NCBI RefSeq assembly: GCF_003555545.1
Contig: NZ_CP032157.1
Coordinates: forward strand, 4,406,546 to 4,470,545
DNA: 64,000 bases
Source: Paraflavitalea soli
GTDB lineage: Bacteria; Bacteroidota; Bacteroidia; Chitinophagales; Chitinophagaceae
Direction of reading: 5' to 3'
Part shown: positions 8,679-18,405 of the stretch, one piece after another
How positions within the stretch are numbered: the first letter of the stretch is position 1
How the letters are laid out: each line of letters starts with the position of its first letter
Program-made: the position numbers and the translations under genes
The notes under the pieces: model-generated
Seen by the model: the letters and a program-made list of their open reading frames with translations, nothing else
The model's database searches: none
Told to the model about the DNA's origin: nothing

Positions 8679-9077
8679 ATGGAAAAATCAAAACTTTACC
8701 CGCAAGCGTATTTTCCTGCCGAAAAGATAGAACACATTTTAAGCAAGGTGATCAACACGCAAAAAAATGACGAGCCTGCCAGCTTCTACTATCTTACCAG
8801 GGGCGACGAATCATACAGGTTCGATAATGAACGGGAGTACTTTGCAGAATACCGGAAAGAGCACGACAACTCATTCCTGAAAAGATCCTACAAGCAGTTG
8901 ACCTTTAAGATCAGGTACGCTAAAAACAACTATACTGATATTACGGTGCAGGCTGCCACCAGCAACGAAATAGACAGCATATTTGACATATTTGAAAAGC
9001 TGTACCCTGGTTCAAAACAAAAACCTACGACCACTACGCCTTCCATTTTCGCCAATATTGACCCTAATACTTTTTAA
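8679..9077 (+). CDS. Hypothetical protein
   Basis: A 132-residue soluble protein, charged and mixed alpha/beta in appearance, with no signal peptide and no motif recognised. The sequence is rich in Tyr, Lys and Glu, ending in a Thr/Pro-rich tail. Codon use resembles the neighbours, and the frame has an ATG 56 bp after the gdh terminator. No function is proposed. A 150-bp stretch to the next gene contains no supportable gene. Confidence 0.6.
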   Translation: MEKSKLYPQAYFPAEKIEHILSKVINTQKNDEPASFYYLTRGDESYRFDNEREYFAEYRKEHDNSFLKRSYKQLTFKIRYAKNNYTDITVQAATSNEIDSIFDIFEKLYPGSKQKPTTTTPSIFANIDPNTF

Positions 9078-9240
9078 ATACACAGTACCTGTATCCTTAC
9101 CTGCCCTTGTACCCGCAGGATCGTCTCTACATTGCGAATCCAACAAGCTGCTCACGCTGCCGGGGGAAGTATTTGAAAAAATATACAAAGACCAGGAGAA
9201 ACGAAAGAAAAGAAATTAAAGTGTTAGCTTGTTGCCCAGT

Positions 9241-10245
9241 ATGAAGACCTACCTATTCCTTTTAGTATCCCTTTGCACTCTACAGGCCATTGGTCAGCAA
9301 AAAACCGCCGCCGATTATGGCTTCAGGCATTTACAGTTCCTCTACCAGGGCGACACGGTTCACCTCCTCATCAAATCGAAAAAGGGAGAAGAACTGAAGC
9401 CCAAGCCCTTGTTCTTTTTTTGCCAGGGCAGCCAGCCTGTACCGCTGATCATAGACAGTAAAGAAGGCGTATATGGTACCTTTCCATTTAAGCCGGATAG
9501 CCTCGCAGCCTATTTCCACCTCGTTATTATCAGTAAGCCTGCTGTTCCATTGATCAAAGATGTGACTGAATTATCACCCGATTTTACCTATAAAGACAGT
9601 ACAGGTTCCTATCCCAAAGCATACAGTGACCGGAATTACCTGGACTATTATGTAAACAGGAATATTGAAGTGATCAAATACCTGCATAGGCAACCATGGG
9701 TTTTGCGTTCGCCGCTAGTGGCAGCCGGTCACTCTGAGGGCGCTACTATTGTCGCTAAACTGGCTTCCACTTTCTCCCGCATCACACACCTTATCTATTC
9801 AGGTGGCAATCCCATGGGAAGGATCGTCTCCATTGTCGCCAATAGCCGGCGCTATGAAAACGACAGCACGCGTATGGCAGAACAGGATATAGAGAATTGG
9901 AAAGCGGTCGTTAACAACCCCAGCGCCAGTGACGCTACAAAAGGAGATCCGTATAAAACCACCTATGGCTTTTCTTTTCCACCTATCAACTACCTGCAAA
10001 AATTAACCATCCCTGTATTCGTTTCTTTCGGCACAAAAGACGTAGGAGCGCCATTTAATGATTACCTGCAGTTGGATATGATCCGGCAGCATAAAAATAA
10101 CTTCACCTTCAAAGGCTATATAGGTACAGAACACAACTTCTTTGGTCTGAATGCGGATGGCACCACGAACTATAATGCATTCAACTGGGACAAGGTAGCA
10201 ATGGACTGGTTGCATTGGTTACTTAGAACTAATGGTGCCCGTTAA
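9241..10245 (+). CDS. Secreted alpha/beta-hydrolase-like protein
   Basis: 334 residues with an N-terminal signal (MKTYLFLLVSLCTLQAIGQ) and a hydrolase fold: nucleophile elbow GHSEG (near residue 160), a candidate acid in SFGTKDVGAPF (near residue 270) and a histidine in GTEHNFFG (near residue 295), together a plausible Ser-Asp-His triad. Likely a periplasmic esterase or peptidase; the substrate is unknown. ATG at 9241 is preferred over one four codons upstream because the signal peptide begins there. It stands alone with no co-directional operon partner close by. Confidence 0.75.
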   Translation: MKTYLFLLVSLCTLQAIGQQKTAADYGFRHLQFLYQGDTVHLLIKSKKGEELKPKPLFFFCQGSQPVPLIIDSKEGVYGTFPFKPDSLAAYFHLVIISKPAVPLIKDVTELSPDFTYKDSTGSYPKAYSDRNYLDYYVNRNIEVIKYLHRQPWVLRSPLVAAGHSEGATIVAKLASTFSRITHLIYSGGNPMGRIVSIVANSRRYENDSTRMAEQDIENWKAVVNNPSASDATKGDPYKTTYGFSFPPINYLQKLTIPVFVSFGTKDVGAPFNDYLQLDMIRQHKNNFTFKGYIGTEHNFFGLNADGTTNYNAFNWDKVAMDWLHWLLRTNGAR

Positions 10246-10326
10246 CAGACGGTTATGATGGCCATACAGGATATTCGGCGTAAATTCAGGATGTAGAACA
10301 TCTTAAACTTTACAAAACTATCCGAT

Positions 10327-10875
10327 ATGGCAATAAAGGAAATTGACTCACTTATTACACAGGAAGATGACCAGTTAAAAAAATTACAGTGTATTGTAGA
10401 AGATACTATTAAAGAGGAAGAACTGATCAATGACAACCTGCTGCATCCACCTTCTGATATCCTGACCCCAGGCCAAAAGATATCAGACAAAGTAGCCCGC
10501 TTTGGTGGCAGTTGGAAGTTTATTATTTCCTTTACAATAATCCTTGTTGGATGGATACTTTACAATATACTCAGCCCGGAAAAAGAAAGCTTTGACCCCT
10601 ATCCTTTCATCCTCCTGAACCTGGTATTATCATGCATCGCCGCCATGCAGGCACCTATCATCATGATGAGCCAGAACAGACAGGAAGAAAAAGACAGGAA
10701 GAGAGCAGAAAATGATTACCTGGTAAACCTGAAGGCAGAAATGGAAGTGAGGAGCCTCCAAAAGAATGTAGACCTGCTGTTACAGGAACAGATCAAAACC
10801 TTGTATGATATGCAGCACAAACAGTTAGAAATGCTCAAAGAAATTTGTGACAAACTGAACAAGAAAGGATCATGA
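10327..10875 (+). CDS. DUF1003 domain membrane protein
   Basis: 182 residues. It matches the DUF1003 core: GQKISDKVARFGGSWKFI, a first membrane helix, FDPYPFILLNLVLSCIAAMQ as the second helix, then MMSQNRQEEKDR and a long C-terminal amphipathic helix (residues 130-180). The family is a two-helix inner-membrane protein of unknown role. Its stop overlaps the start of the next gene by 4 bp (ATGA), so the pair is translationally coupled. Confidence 0.88.
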   Translation: MAIKEIDSLITQEDDQLKKLQCIVEDTIKEEELINDNLLHPPSDILTPGQKISDKVARFGGSWKFIISFTIILVGWILYNILSPEKESFDPYPFILLNLVLSCIAAMQAPIIMMSQNRQEEKDRKRAENDYLVNLKAEMEVRSLQKNVDLLLQEQIKTLYDMQHKQLEMLKEICDKLNKKGS

Positions 10876-11171
10876 GCCAGGAAAAGTCGCCCCATATACT
10901 CAACACCTCCTCCAACCTGCTGGGATTTTGCCTTATCGTATTGACCTCCATCAAAATATCGAAGACGGGCAGCGCCACGATCATTGACGATATTACGGGT
11001 ATGGCAGCAATATTGCTCGTGATCAGCTGCATCCTGTCTTTTCTATCGATGCGGTCAAAGGAGGAAGTACGCTCAGAAAGGATGGAAAGCGCCGCCGACA
11101 TCGTTTTCCTGGTAGCGCTGATCTTTATAGCGCTCACGATCATTCTGGTTTCCTTCAACCTGCTGGTATAA
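10872..11171 (+). CDS. Small membrane protein coupled to DUF1003 gene
   Basis: 99 residues with three hydrophobic segments (about 15-30, 38-58, 75-97) separated by short charged loops. It overlaps the DUF1003 gene by ATGA, so the products may act together. I do not recognise the family. Confidence 0.7.
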   Translation: MSQEKSPHILNTSSNLLGFCLIVLTSIKISKTGSATIIDDITGMAAILLVISCILSFLSMRSKEEVRSERMESAADIVFLVALIFIALTIILVSFNLLV

Positions 11172-11254
11172 GTACCTCATTTGAGTGATTGGCACAGGCT
11201 AATAATTGGGCTATTTTAGAAGGCGCCATTATTTCCTCCATCAAACCAGTCACG

Positions 11255-11881
11255 ATGTTGACAGAAGCCGAAAAGACGCATATTGAACTGCAGGAAAAGT
11301 ACAGGGCCGAAGTAGCTACCAAATTCAAGTCGCCTGCCAAAATCAACCTCATAGAAACCACTACCAAGATATTGCAGGGGCTGGCCATTATTGTTGGTAT
11401 CTGGGCTACCTGGCATGAATTCAAAAAATACAATGAAGAGAAAATAGGCAAGGTGGCAGAAGAGACCCGACAGGCCAACCGGGATTTCTCGAAAATGTTT
11501 TATGAAAAACAATTGGAATATTATGCTGAAGCGGTGGAAGTAACCGCTATGCTGGCCAATGAAGTGCGTGATAGCGAGGATTATAAAACTGCCCGCCAAA
11601 AATTCTATCGCCTGTACTGGGGCAAATTGTCATTGGTAGAAGATAAACGGGTAGAAGCAAGGATGGTACAATTCGAATTGCTGTTACAAAATTATGAAGG
11701 TAAACAAACACAGCAGGAGCGGGTATGGGATGGCTCGTCAAAAGCATGGATATCGCTGCGTATGGTAGATCAGAACGATATGCAATCAGCCTCCCTCCGG
11801 CTGGCACATGATGCCAGGATGCATACGATCAATACCTGGATCGACTCAGCGGACCGGGCTAATTACAATGCACTGCAATAA
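11255..11881 (+). CDS. Hypothetical protein with one membrane helix
   Basis: About 208 residues: an N-terminal helical segment, one transmembrane helix (TTKILQGLAIIVGIWATW, near residues 38-55), a Lys/Glu-rich amphipathic region and a helical C-terminal domain with conserved-looking aromatic residues. The open frame begins with TTG at 11189, but the ATG at 11255 (MLTEAEKTH) is more credible. No family recognised. It lies 83 bp after the previous small membrane gene and might be co-transcribed. Confidence 0.6.
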   Translation: MLTEAEKTHIELQEKYRAEVATKFKSPAKINLIETTTKILQGLAIIVGIWATWHEFKKYNEEKIGKVAEETRQANRDFSKMFYEKQLEYYAEAVEVTAMLANEVRDSEDYKTARQKFYRLYWGKLSLVEDKRVEARMVQFELLLQNYEGKQTQQERVWDGSSKAWISLRMVDQNDMQSASLRLAHDARMHTINTWIDSADRANYNALQ

Positions 11882-11978
11882 CTTTTACGAAGCCGTCGGC
11901 AAAATGCATCTACCGGCTATCAAATCAGTGGGGCAGATGGTATAAAAATGCTAATTTCGAAGAGCAGAAGCATTGCCT

Positions 11979-12401
11979 ATGTACCAGATCCGCCTCATTC
12001 CCAAAGAGGAACTCTACAGTATTATTCCATTCCTGCGCATTTTGAATGATGCCATTCCTGAAGATACGCTTCAGGAACGTTTGGCAGATATGATGCAACG
12101 CAATTATGAGTGCGCCGGGGTATATGATAGTGGCAGAATGATCGGTATTTGTGGCATGTGGATCCTCAATAAATACTACGTAGGCAAACATATTGAACCC
12201 GACAATGTGATGATATTGCCTGAATACCGCAATAAAGGAGTAGGCGAGGAAATGATGGACTGGGTATATGAATACGGCCGCTCACAAGGATGCATTGCTT
12301 CTGAACTCAACTGTTATGTAGTGAATGATAAAGGTATCCGGTTCTGGCTCAACCAGGGCTATAAGATCATTGGCTTTCACTGTCAAAAGAAATTACAATG
12401 A
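11979..12401 (+). CDS. GNAT family N-acetyltransferase
   Basis: 140 residues with the GNAT fold: beta-4 DNVMILPEYRNKGVGEEMM carries the acetyl-CoA pyrophosphate loop R/Q-x-x-G-x-G/A (RNKGVG, near residue 90), followed by ELNCYVVNDKGIRFWLNQGYK, the usual C-terminal alpha-4/beta-7. The acceptor is unknown. The stop overlaps the next gene by 4 bp. The start is ATG at 11979, two codons inside a TTG-initiated frame. Confidence 0.83.
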   Translation: MYQIRLIPKEELYSIIPFLRILNDAIPEDTLQERLADMMQRNYECAGVYDSGRMIGICGMWILNKYYVGKHIEPDNVMILPEYRNKGVGEEMMDWVYEYGRSQGCIASELNCYVVNDKGIRFWLNQGYKIIGFHCQKKLQ

Positions 12402-12928
12402 GCATTGATACTTCCCGCGTCTTTTTAAGACCTGTGCAGGTAACCTTCCTGGAAATGCATGAACAACCTGCCAACACCATCCCCATTGCTTTTAAGTTGG
12501 ATTTTGAATTGCTGCCCAAGCCTATCTCCGTGAGTGATTATCGTAATTACTATTACGGCGTAGGTAAAGAATGGTATTGGCTCGACCGGATGGTGATGGA
12601 AGATCACCTGCTGCATGAAAAGATCAATGCGCCCAATGTAGATATTTTTGTATTGCACATAGAAGACCAGCCTGCAGGCTTTGCAGAGTTTGTACGGGAA
12701 AAGGACCATGTGGAAATACTCTATTTCGGCTTATTTCCCGCATTTATTGGCAAGGGATACGGACATTATTTCCTGCAAACAGTGATACAAAAAGCCTGGA
12801 GCTACCAGCCTAAACATATACAACTCAACACCTGCGCACTGGATCATCCCAATGCGCTTCCGATCTATAAAAAAGCAGGTTTCAAAGAAGTGAGGACCAC
12901 CACGGAGGAACGCCGTATATTGAAATAA
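12398..12928 (+). CDS. GNAT family N-acetyltransferase
   Basis: 176 residues. LYFGLFPAFIGKGYGHYF holds the acetyl-CoA loop (IGKGYG), and HPNALPIYKKAGF is the typical last helix of the fold. It is coupled to the preceding acetyltransferase by an ATGA overlap, an arrangement suggesting two related acylations or a heterodimer, though the substrates cannot be inferred. The stop is directly adjacent to the convergent DUF2339 gene, with no spacer. Confidence 0.83.
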   Translation: MSIDTSRVFLRPVQVTFLEMHEQPANTIPIAFKLDFELLPKPISVSDYRNYYYGVGKEWYWLDRMVMEDHLLHEKINAPNVDIFVLHIEDQPAGFAEFVREKDHVEILYFGLFPAFIGKGYGHYFLQTVIQKAWSYQPKHIQLNTCALDHPNALPIYKKAGFKEVRTTTEERRILK

Positions 12929-15214
12929 TCAGAGTACCTCTTTGTAACGGTTGTACAGATAGGATACCAGCAGCAATATAACACCCAGGGTAATAAAGGA
13001 AACAGTTTTGGTAATGGTGCCGGCCTCTGCAAGGTCAAACACGAACAGCTTCAGAATAGTGATCACAAACAATACGATGGCAGCCAGCCTCAGGTATTTC
13101 TGTTTCCTGCGAATGCCATACACCACCAACCCGAGTGCAAATAAACCCCAGATGATACTAAGGCCTACCTTGAACTGGTCTTGCGCGCCGGTTATAGAAG
13201 TCCAGTTAATGTATTCATAGCTGATGATCCCCAATACGGTTAGATAGATCAATAAACGCCAGGCTTGTTGCATGACCGTCTCAACGATATACAGTTTTAC
13301 TATCCGGCTGCCCATTGTTATGATCCAGACCAGCAAAGCAAGGATCGCATACCGGATCATCAGGGGCCAGGCGCCCGATGGGGCATCGCCATCTTTCGTG
13401 AAATAATTAATGTTCATTTCATTCAAAGTTGGCAAGGTAGCCAGCAGCAAATAGCCACACATCAAGGCTATACTTACCAACGAAGCGGTGGCCAGCCACC
13501 GGTTTTTGATCCAGCGCTGGTTGAGGAACAATACGGTAACACCAAATACTTCGGTATAGAGAAACAGCACGGCAGCCACCAATAACGCCCCTTCCTCTTC
13601 TATAGCTATTCCCGAACGGCTGGCAGGCCATTCACTTTGCAATTTCCATAAGCCGTCCCTTAGCTCCAGGAATGGAATATAATAGCTGGTCAGCAGCAGT
13701 AATACAGGCACTATATAATCGAAGAACGCATTGACACCCGTTCTGTTCTCCGGCAACACTTTCCATTTCTGCTGGCAGGTCATCCAGGTGATCACACCAA
13801 ATGCCCCCATCACAAACAGACCAGTAAAGAAAACCATATTCCAGAAGGGCAACGCACGATCCGATGCATACAGCCAGTGTGTACGGTCCTGAATGAGGCT
13901 GGCAAAGGCAAGGATGACCAGGCCTATCGCCAGTTTTTCATAGAGCTCTGCCTGACGGCCACGGCCAATGGCAAACAACAATACAGTTTCTGCCGCCCAT
14001 AGCAGGGTAACCCAGTTGCCATCCAGCTGCACAGGGATCGCAATGGTCAGGAAAACCACCACGAGGCCCAGCACTAAATAATACAATGCCTTATCGGCCA
14101 GTTTCAGCTTCCTGATGATGATGCTCACTGCCAGGTGTACCAGGGCATTGGCCAGGGTGAATATACCCGGCCAATAGCGGGTATTGGCATAATTATTCAA
14201 CAGGTCGTATCCCAATCCATAAAAGATAAAAGCATTGGACAGAAGTAAGAACACGTCGCCGATATTGTATTGTTCTTTCCTGATGAGTTTGTAGGCCAGG
14301 AAAGTAGCGTAGAACAGGATATAAAAAGCAGCCAGGAAACCAAAGGCCAAAGGAAAATGCTCCCCATTGTATTCCGCTAAATACCATGCGCCATAAATGA
14401 TCCAGGTGGCGATATAGGCCACGTAGAACAGGGACTTCCAGTATTTGTAGAATGACAAGACCAGTATCCCGGCATTAATGATCAGTATATAGGAGAACAG
14501 TATCTCAAAGCGGCCTGAATTATTACTTAGTAAAAAGGGAATAGCATAGGCGCCTACCTGGGCCAGGTGAGCGATCACTACCTGGTTGTACCAAACAGCC
14601 ACATACACAATGGCGGCTGTAAACAACAACATCAGGCCAAAAGCCGCCAGTTGGGGCAGCATCGCATAAAAACTCCAGGCTATATAGGTAATGAAATACA
14701 ATACGCATAGCCCTCCTCCCATCAACACGGAACTATAGGTCACATATTTCTTTTTCAGTTTCAGGGCTACAGCTATCAAGGCCAGTCCGCTTACATAGCC
14801 GTTTACGATGCGCACTACCGGACTTACGAGGTTGTGTTCAATGGCATATCGTGCACCAATGAAAATACCTACGATGGTAATCAGTATGCCCACCTTGCTG
14901 GCCAGGTTCTTACCGATAAACTCTTCGAAAGAGCGGGCGTTGCTACCGGTAGGTGTAGCAGATGGTGTTTTTTGTCGCTGGGTGGGTGAAGGCTCCACCG
15001 GCTTACGGGAGGGAGCAGTGACGGTTTCCTTATATTCGATCACCTTTTCAGCAATGGGTTGCTTTTCCTCAACAGGTTGTTTACTTACCTGCCTTTTCAG
15101 CTCATCCAACTCATTCATGAGGGCCAGGAGTTGTTTACCCAGGTGCGTTTGTTGCGCAGCCAGTTCGTTGATGTGACGGGTTAGTTCATCAATTTTTTCC
15201 TGTACTGTAGCCAT
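12929..15214 (-). CDS. DUF2339 polytopic membrane protein
   Basis: 761 residues. Residues 1-45 form a heptad-like coiled coil, 45-95 a Pro/Thr/Lys linker, then SFEEFIGKNLASKVGILITIVGIFIGARYAIE, the diagnostic start of DUF2339, followed by about twenty hydrophobic segments to the C-terminus. The family is a large inner-membrane protein of unknown activity. It stands alone; its end abuts the GNAT gene. Confidence 0.87.
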   Translation of the reverse strand: MATVQEKIDELTRHINELAAQQTHLGKQLLALMNELDELKRQVSKQPVEEKQPIAEKVIEYKETVTAPSRKPVEPSPTQRQKTPSATPTGSNARSFEEFIGKNLASKVGILITIVGIFIGARYAIEHNLVSPVVRIVNGYVSGLALIAVALKLKKKYVTYSSVLMGGGLCVLYFITYIAWSFYAMLPQLAAFGLMLLFTAAIVYVAVWYNQVVIAHLAQVGAYAIPFLLSNNSGRFEILFSYILIINAGILVLSFYKYWKSLFYVAYIATWIIYGAWYLAEYNGEHFPLAFGFLAAFYILFYATFLAYKLIRKEQYNIGDVFLLLSNAFIFYGLGYDLLNNYANTRYWPGIFTLANALVHLAVSIIIRKLKLADKALYYLVLGLVVVFLTIAIPVQLDGNWVTLLWAAETVLLFAIGRGRQAELYEKLAIGLVILAFASLIQDRTHWLYASDRALPFWNMVFFTGLFVMGAFGVITWMTCQQKWKVLPENRTGVNAFFDYIVPVLLLLTSYYIPFLELRDGLWKLQSEWPASRSGIAIEEEGALLVAAVLFLYTEVFGVTVLFLNQRWIKNRWLATASLVSIALMCGYLLLATLPTLNEMNINYFTKDGDAPSGAWPLMIRYAILALLVWIITMGSRIVKLYIVETVMQQAWRLLIYLTVLGIISYEYINWTSITGAQDQFKVGLSIIWGLFALGLVVYGIRRKQKYLRLAAIVLFVITILKLFVFDLAEAGTITKTVSFITLGVILLLVSYLYNRYKEVL

Positions 15215-15265
15215 AAAGGCGGGGTTGGTTACTTTAAAGAAAATACAAAAAGCGTTAAGAGAAAT

Positions 15266-15706
15266 CTAATGTATGAATACCGGCAGTGTACCAATGGCTT
15301 GCAGCTGTTGCCCACGCTTTTCAAATCCCGCACAGTAGTGGCCGTTGGTAATGACCAGGAAAGGTACCGGCACCGCAATATTGTACCGAAGCACCTGCTG
15401 CAAAACGGATTCATCGAGATTGACCTCCATGGCCTTGCATTCCACCATCAGCCAGGGTTGGTGCTGCCGGTTGTACACGAGTACATCAAACCGCTTACGA
15501 AGCTCTCCCAATTTTAATTCCCTTTCAATGGCGATCAGGGAAGCAGGATAACCCATGGTTTGCACCAGGTATTGCAGGAAGTTTTGCCGCACCCACTCTT
15601 CGGGGGTCAAACGTATCCATAACCGGCGCAGCTCATCGAAGATGAGCTCTTTGCCTTCTTCTTCCCTGATACGGAACGGAAATGATGGATACTCAATGCG
15701 GATCAT
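15266..15706 (-). CDS. Orphan HSDR_N (type I restriction N-terminal nuclease-like) domain protein
   Basis: 146 residues. The PD-(D/E)xK signature is visible: acidic D in KRFDVLVYN (near residue 73) and ExK in MVECKAMEV (near residue 91), preceded by TPEEWVRQNFLQYL. The domain is the N-terminal module of type I restriction HsdR but here is a complete small protein with no hsdM/hsdS or helicase nearby. It is divergent from the AMP nucleosidase gene with a shared 110-bp promoter region. Likely a housekeeping-type nuclease-fold protein in this phylum rather than part of a restriction system. Confidence 0.8.
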   Translation of the reverse strand: MIRIEYPSFPFRIREEEGKELIFDELRRLWIRLTPEEWVRQNFLQYLVQTMGYPASLIAIERELKLGELRKRFDVLVYNRQHQPWLMVECKAMEVNLDESVLQQVLRYNIAVPVPFLVITNGHYCAGFEKRGQQLQAIGTLPVFIH

Positions 15707-15816
15707 GGGCCAAATCTAATGCTAAGTACCGAAAAGGCGAAAGGAGATGTGAGCAGCGGTCCTGGTATATAAATTCCCCCTCATTTGAGGAAAATAAACG
15801 AAATTTAATCCTTAAT

Positions 15817-16587
15817 ATGAAGACAAAAGAAGATATAGTTCAAAACTGGCTTCCCCGGTATACGGGGGAGGCCCTCGGAAATTTTGGCAAGTATATCCTG
15901 CTTACCAATTTCAGCAACTATGTAAAAATGTTTGCCGAATGGAACAAGGTACCGATCGTAGGGCTCGACCGTCCGATGCAATGTGCTACGGCGGAAAACA
16001 TCACCATCATCAACTTTGGTATGGGCAGTCCTACCGCTGCCACGGTGATGGACCTGCTTACGGCTATTGAGCCCGAAGCTGTTCTCTTCCTCGGCAAATG
16101 TGGCGGGTTGAAAAAGCGTAATAATATTGGCGACCTGATCTTGCCTATTGCAGCAATCAGGGGAGAAGGTACTTCCAATGATTATTTTCCACCCGAAGTG
16201 CCGGCCTTACCAGCCTTTGCCCTGCAAAAAGCAGTATCGACCACCATACGGGACTATGGAGTAGATTACTGGACGGGCACTGTTTATACCACCAACCGCC
16301 GGGTATGGGAGCACGATGAGCATTTCAAGGAGTACCTGCAACGCATCCGCAGTTATGCGATTGACATGGAAACAGCTACCATTTTTTCTGTAGGGTTTTA
16401 CAATAAGATACCTACCGGTGCCCTGCTGCTGGTGAGTGATTCGCCTATGATACCGGAAGGTGTGAAAACAGAAGAAAGTGATAAAGCGGTAACGGCTAAA
16501 TATGTGGAGCGTCATTTGCGTATTGGCATTGATTCATTGAAGCAGCTCATCAATAACGGACTTACCGTACGACACCTGAAGTTCTGA
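15817..16587 (+). CDS. amn: AMP nucleosidase
   Basis: Cleaves AMP to adenine and ribose 5-phosphate; member of the nucleoside phosphorylase superfamily. Motifs: NFGMGSPTAATVMDLL (near residue 65), FLGKCGGLK, GEGTSNDYFPPEVPALP and the catalytic/ribose-binding IDMETATIF (near residue 188). About 256 aa, the short form common in Bacteroidota. The frame is open upstream to 15682, overlapping the divergent gene, but the ATG at 15817 (MKTKEDIVQNWLPRYTG) is the conserved start. A 12-nt palindrome CCTCATTTGAGG at 15779-15790 sits in the divergent promoter region. Confidence 0.88.
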   Translation: MKTKEDIVQNWLPRYTGEALGNFGKYILLTNFSNYVKMFAEWNKVPIVGLDRPMQCATAENITIINFGMGSPTAATVMDLLTAIEPEAVLFLGKCGGLKKRNNIGDLILPIAAIRGEGTSNDYFPPEVPALPAFALQKAVSTTIRDYGVDYWTGTVYTTNRRVWEHDEHFKEYLQRIRSYAIDMETATIFSVGFYNKIPTGALLLVSDSPMIPEGVKTEESDKAVTAKYVERHLRIGIDSLKQLINNGLTVRHLKF

Positions 16588-16590
16588 TAA

Positions 16591-16598
16591 TACTTTTG
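16591..16598 (+). promoter_or_regulatory. Candidate -7 box giving a near-leaderless ABC transcript
   Basis: TACTTTTG ends 8 nt before the ATG at 16607. If it is the -7 element, transcription would start within a few nucleotides of the start codon. Confidence 0.4.
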
Positions 16599-16606
16599 TA
16601 CCCTAC

Positions 16607-18394
16607 ATGGCCAACCCCCTTTTACAGATCAATAACCTGCAGGTAGATTTCGTAACAGAAATTGGAACTACCACAGCCATCAATAATATTTCCCTGGAAG
16701 TACAGCGTGGTGAAATTGTAGCCATCGTTGGCGAATCAGGGTCGGGCAAATCCGTTACCTCCCTGTCCATACTTCAATTGTTACCTACGCCACCCGCCCG
16801 GTATACACAGGGTAATATTCTTTTCTCGCCCGATGGCAAAACAGCGGTTAACCTGCTCACCCAAACTCCCCGGCAGCTGCGGGCCATACGGGGCAACCAG
16901 ATAGCCATGATCTTCCAGGAGCCCATGAGCTCCCTCAACCCGGTATACACCTGCGGCGACCAGGTAATGGAAGCCATTCGTCTGCACCGGCAATTATCCA
17001 AAGAGAAAGCTACCCAAAAAACGATTGAGCTGTTTGAGAAAGTAAAGCTTCCCAACCCTGCTCAGCTGTTTCACCGGTACCCTCATCAGTTGAGTGGCGG
17101 CCAAAAGCAGCGGGTAATGATCGCCATGGCCATGAGCTGTGAGCCCGATCTGCTGATCTGTGATGAACCTACTACCGCCCTGGATGTAACGGTACAGAAA
17201 ACTATTTTGCAGCTGATCAAATCGCTGCAGCAAACGGAACAGATGGGGGTTATTTTTATTACGCACGACCTGAGTGTAGTAGCCGAAATAGCCGATAAAG
17301 CGGTAGTGATGTACAAAGGAAATATTGTGGAGCAGGGTACCATTGCCCGGCTTTTCAGTAACCCTCAGCATCCCTATACCAAAGGATTGCTGGCCTGCCG
17401 GCCGATATTGCATCCGAAGGGAGAAAGATTGCCGGTGGTAAGTGATTTCCTGGAAGGGAGGAGAGAGAATATAGAATACAGAATTCAGCATACAGAAGAA
17501 TACAGCGCGGCAGGATTCGGTAACCTGAAGCCTTCGAATGAGGACCAGTCTTCGGATACCCGACTCAAGACTCCAGGCTCTGAACTCAAAACTCCCAACT
17601 CCCCACTGCTGACTGTGGATCATCTCAGCGTATGGTTCCCTTCGAAGAAAACGTTCCTGGGCAAGCCGCTGGAATATACCAAAGCGGTAGACGATGTAAG
17701 TTTTGAGGTATACAAAGGAGAAACGCTGGGACTGGTAGGCGAATCGGGCTGCGGTAAAACCACCCTGGGCCGAACGGTGCTGCGACTTATAGAACCCACC
17801 AAAGGCAATATATTTTACAACGGTGCAGACCTGACGGCTCAAAAGAGAGATGCCTTAAAAAGCCTTCGCAAAGATATACAGATCGTGTTCCAGGACCCCT
17901 ACTCTTCCCTGAATCCACGGCTCACCATTGGCGAAGCCATTGCGGAACCATTGAAAGTGCACGGGCTGCTGCCCACCGCTAAACAACGTAAGGATAAAGT
18001 GGTGGAACTACTGGAAAAGGTAAACCTGCAAGCGGCACATTTTGACCGGTACCCGCATGAATTTTCCGGCGGTCAGCGCCAGCGCATCGTAATCGCCAGG
18101 ACCCTCGCACTCAACCCCTCTTTTGTTGTATGTGATGAATCGGTATCAGCCCTGGATGTAAGTGTGCAGGCCCAGGTACTGAACCTGCTGAATGATCTCA
18201 AAAAGGAATTTGGTTTTACGATCATCTTTATCTCCCACGATCTTTCTGTGGTACGCTATATCAGCGACCGTATTATGGTGATGAACAAAGGAAGGATCGA
18301 AGAGATCGGCGATGCAGAGCAGGTGTATTTTCATCCTAAACAGGCTTATACACAGCAATTGATCGCTTCTATCCCGAAGGGAATACTCAGTTGA
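16607..18394 (+). CDS. Fused dipeptide/oligopeptide-type ABC transporter ATPase (DppD-DppF fusion)
   Basis: 595 residues holding two complete nucleotide-binding domains. First: Walker A GESGSGKS (near 42), signature LSGGQKQRV, Walker [13 protein letters not shown], and the peptide-transporter tail [12 protein letters not shown]. Second: GESGCGKTT (near 380), FSGGQRQRI and [18 protein letters not shown]; the latter has DES where most ABC proteins have DEP. Energises import of peptides or nickel, but no permease or binding-protein gene is nearby. The linker (residues about 285-338) is unusual: its DNA is made of 7-nt words of the intergenic repeat family. Confidence 0.9.
   Translation: MANPLLQINNLQVDFVTEIGTTTAINNISLEVQRGEIVAIVGESGSGKSVTSLSILQLLPTPPARYTQGNILFSPDGKTAVNLLTQTPRQLRAIRGNQIAMIFQEPMSSLNPVYTCGDQVMEAIRLHRQLSKEKATQKTIELFEKVKLPNPAQLFHRYPHQLSGGQKQRVMIAMAMSCEPDLLICDEPTTALDVTVQKTILQLIKSLQQTEQMGVIFITHDLSVVAEIADKAVVMYKGNIVEQGTIARLFSNPQHPYTKGLLACRPILHPKGERLPVVSDFLEGRRENIEYRIQHTEEYSAAGFGNLKPSNEDQSSDTRLKTPGSELKTPNSPLLTVDHLSVWFPSKKTFLGKPLEYTKAVDDVSFEVYKGETLGLVGESGCGKTTLGRTVLRLIEPTKGNIFYNGADLTAQKRDALKSLRKDIQIVFQDPYSSLNPRLTIGEAIAEPLKVHGLLPTAKQRKDKVVELLEKVNLQAAHFDRYPHEFSGGQRQRIVIARTLALNPSFVVCDESVSALDVSVQAQVLNLLNDLKKEFGFTIIFISHDLSVVRYISDRIMVMNKGRIEEIGDAEQVYFHPKQAYTQQLIASIPKGILS
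17467..17618. repeat. Heptad word-repeat element in the ABC ATPase linker
   Basis: Units of GAATACA type start at 17467, 17474, 17481, 17488 and 17498; eight consecutive ACTCNNN-type units run 17563-17618. The first array uses the same words as the intergenic element at 39337-39364. The whole element is translated in frame between the two ATPase domains. Confidence 0.75.
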
Positions 18395-18405
18395 CAAGCG
18401 CTACC

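Noticed and set aside
8983-9219. 78-residue open frame after the 132-residue unknown protein
   Set aside because: Overlaps the better frame in another phase; its own tail (GEVFEKIYKDQEKRKKRN) is suggestive, but no start or homology supports a gene.
16994-17842. 282-residue antisense frame in the ABC ATPase
   Set aside because: It runs opposite a clear two-domain ATPase and the repeat linker; no motif of its own.
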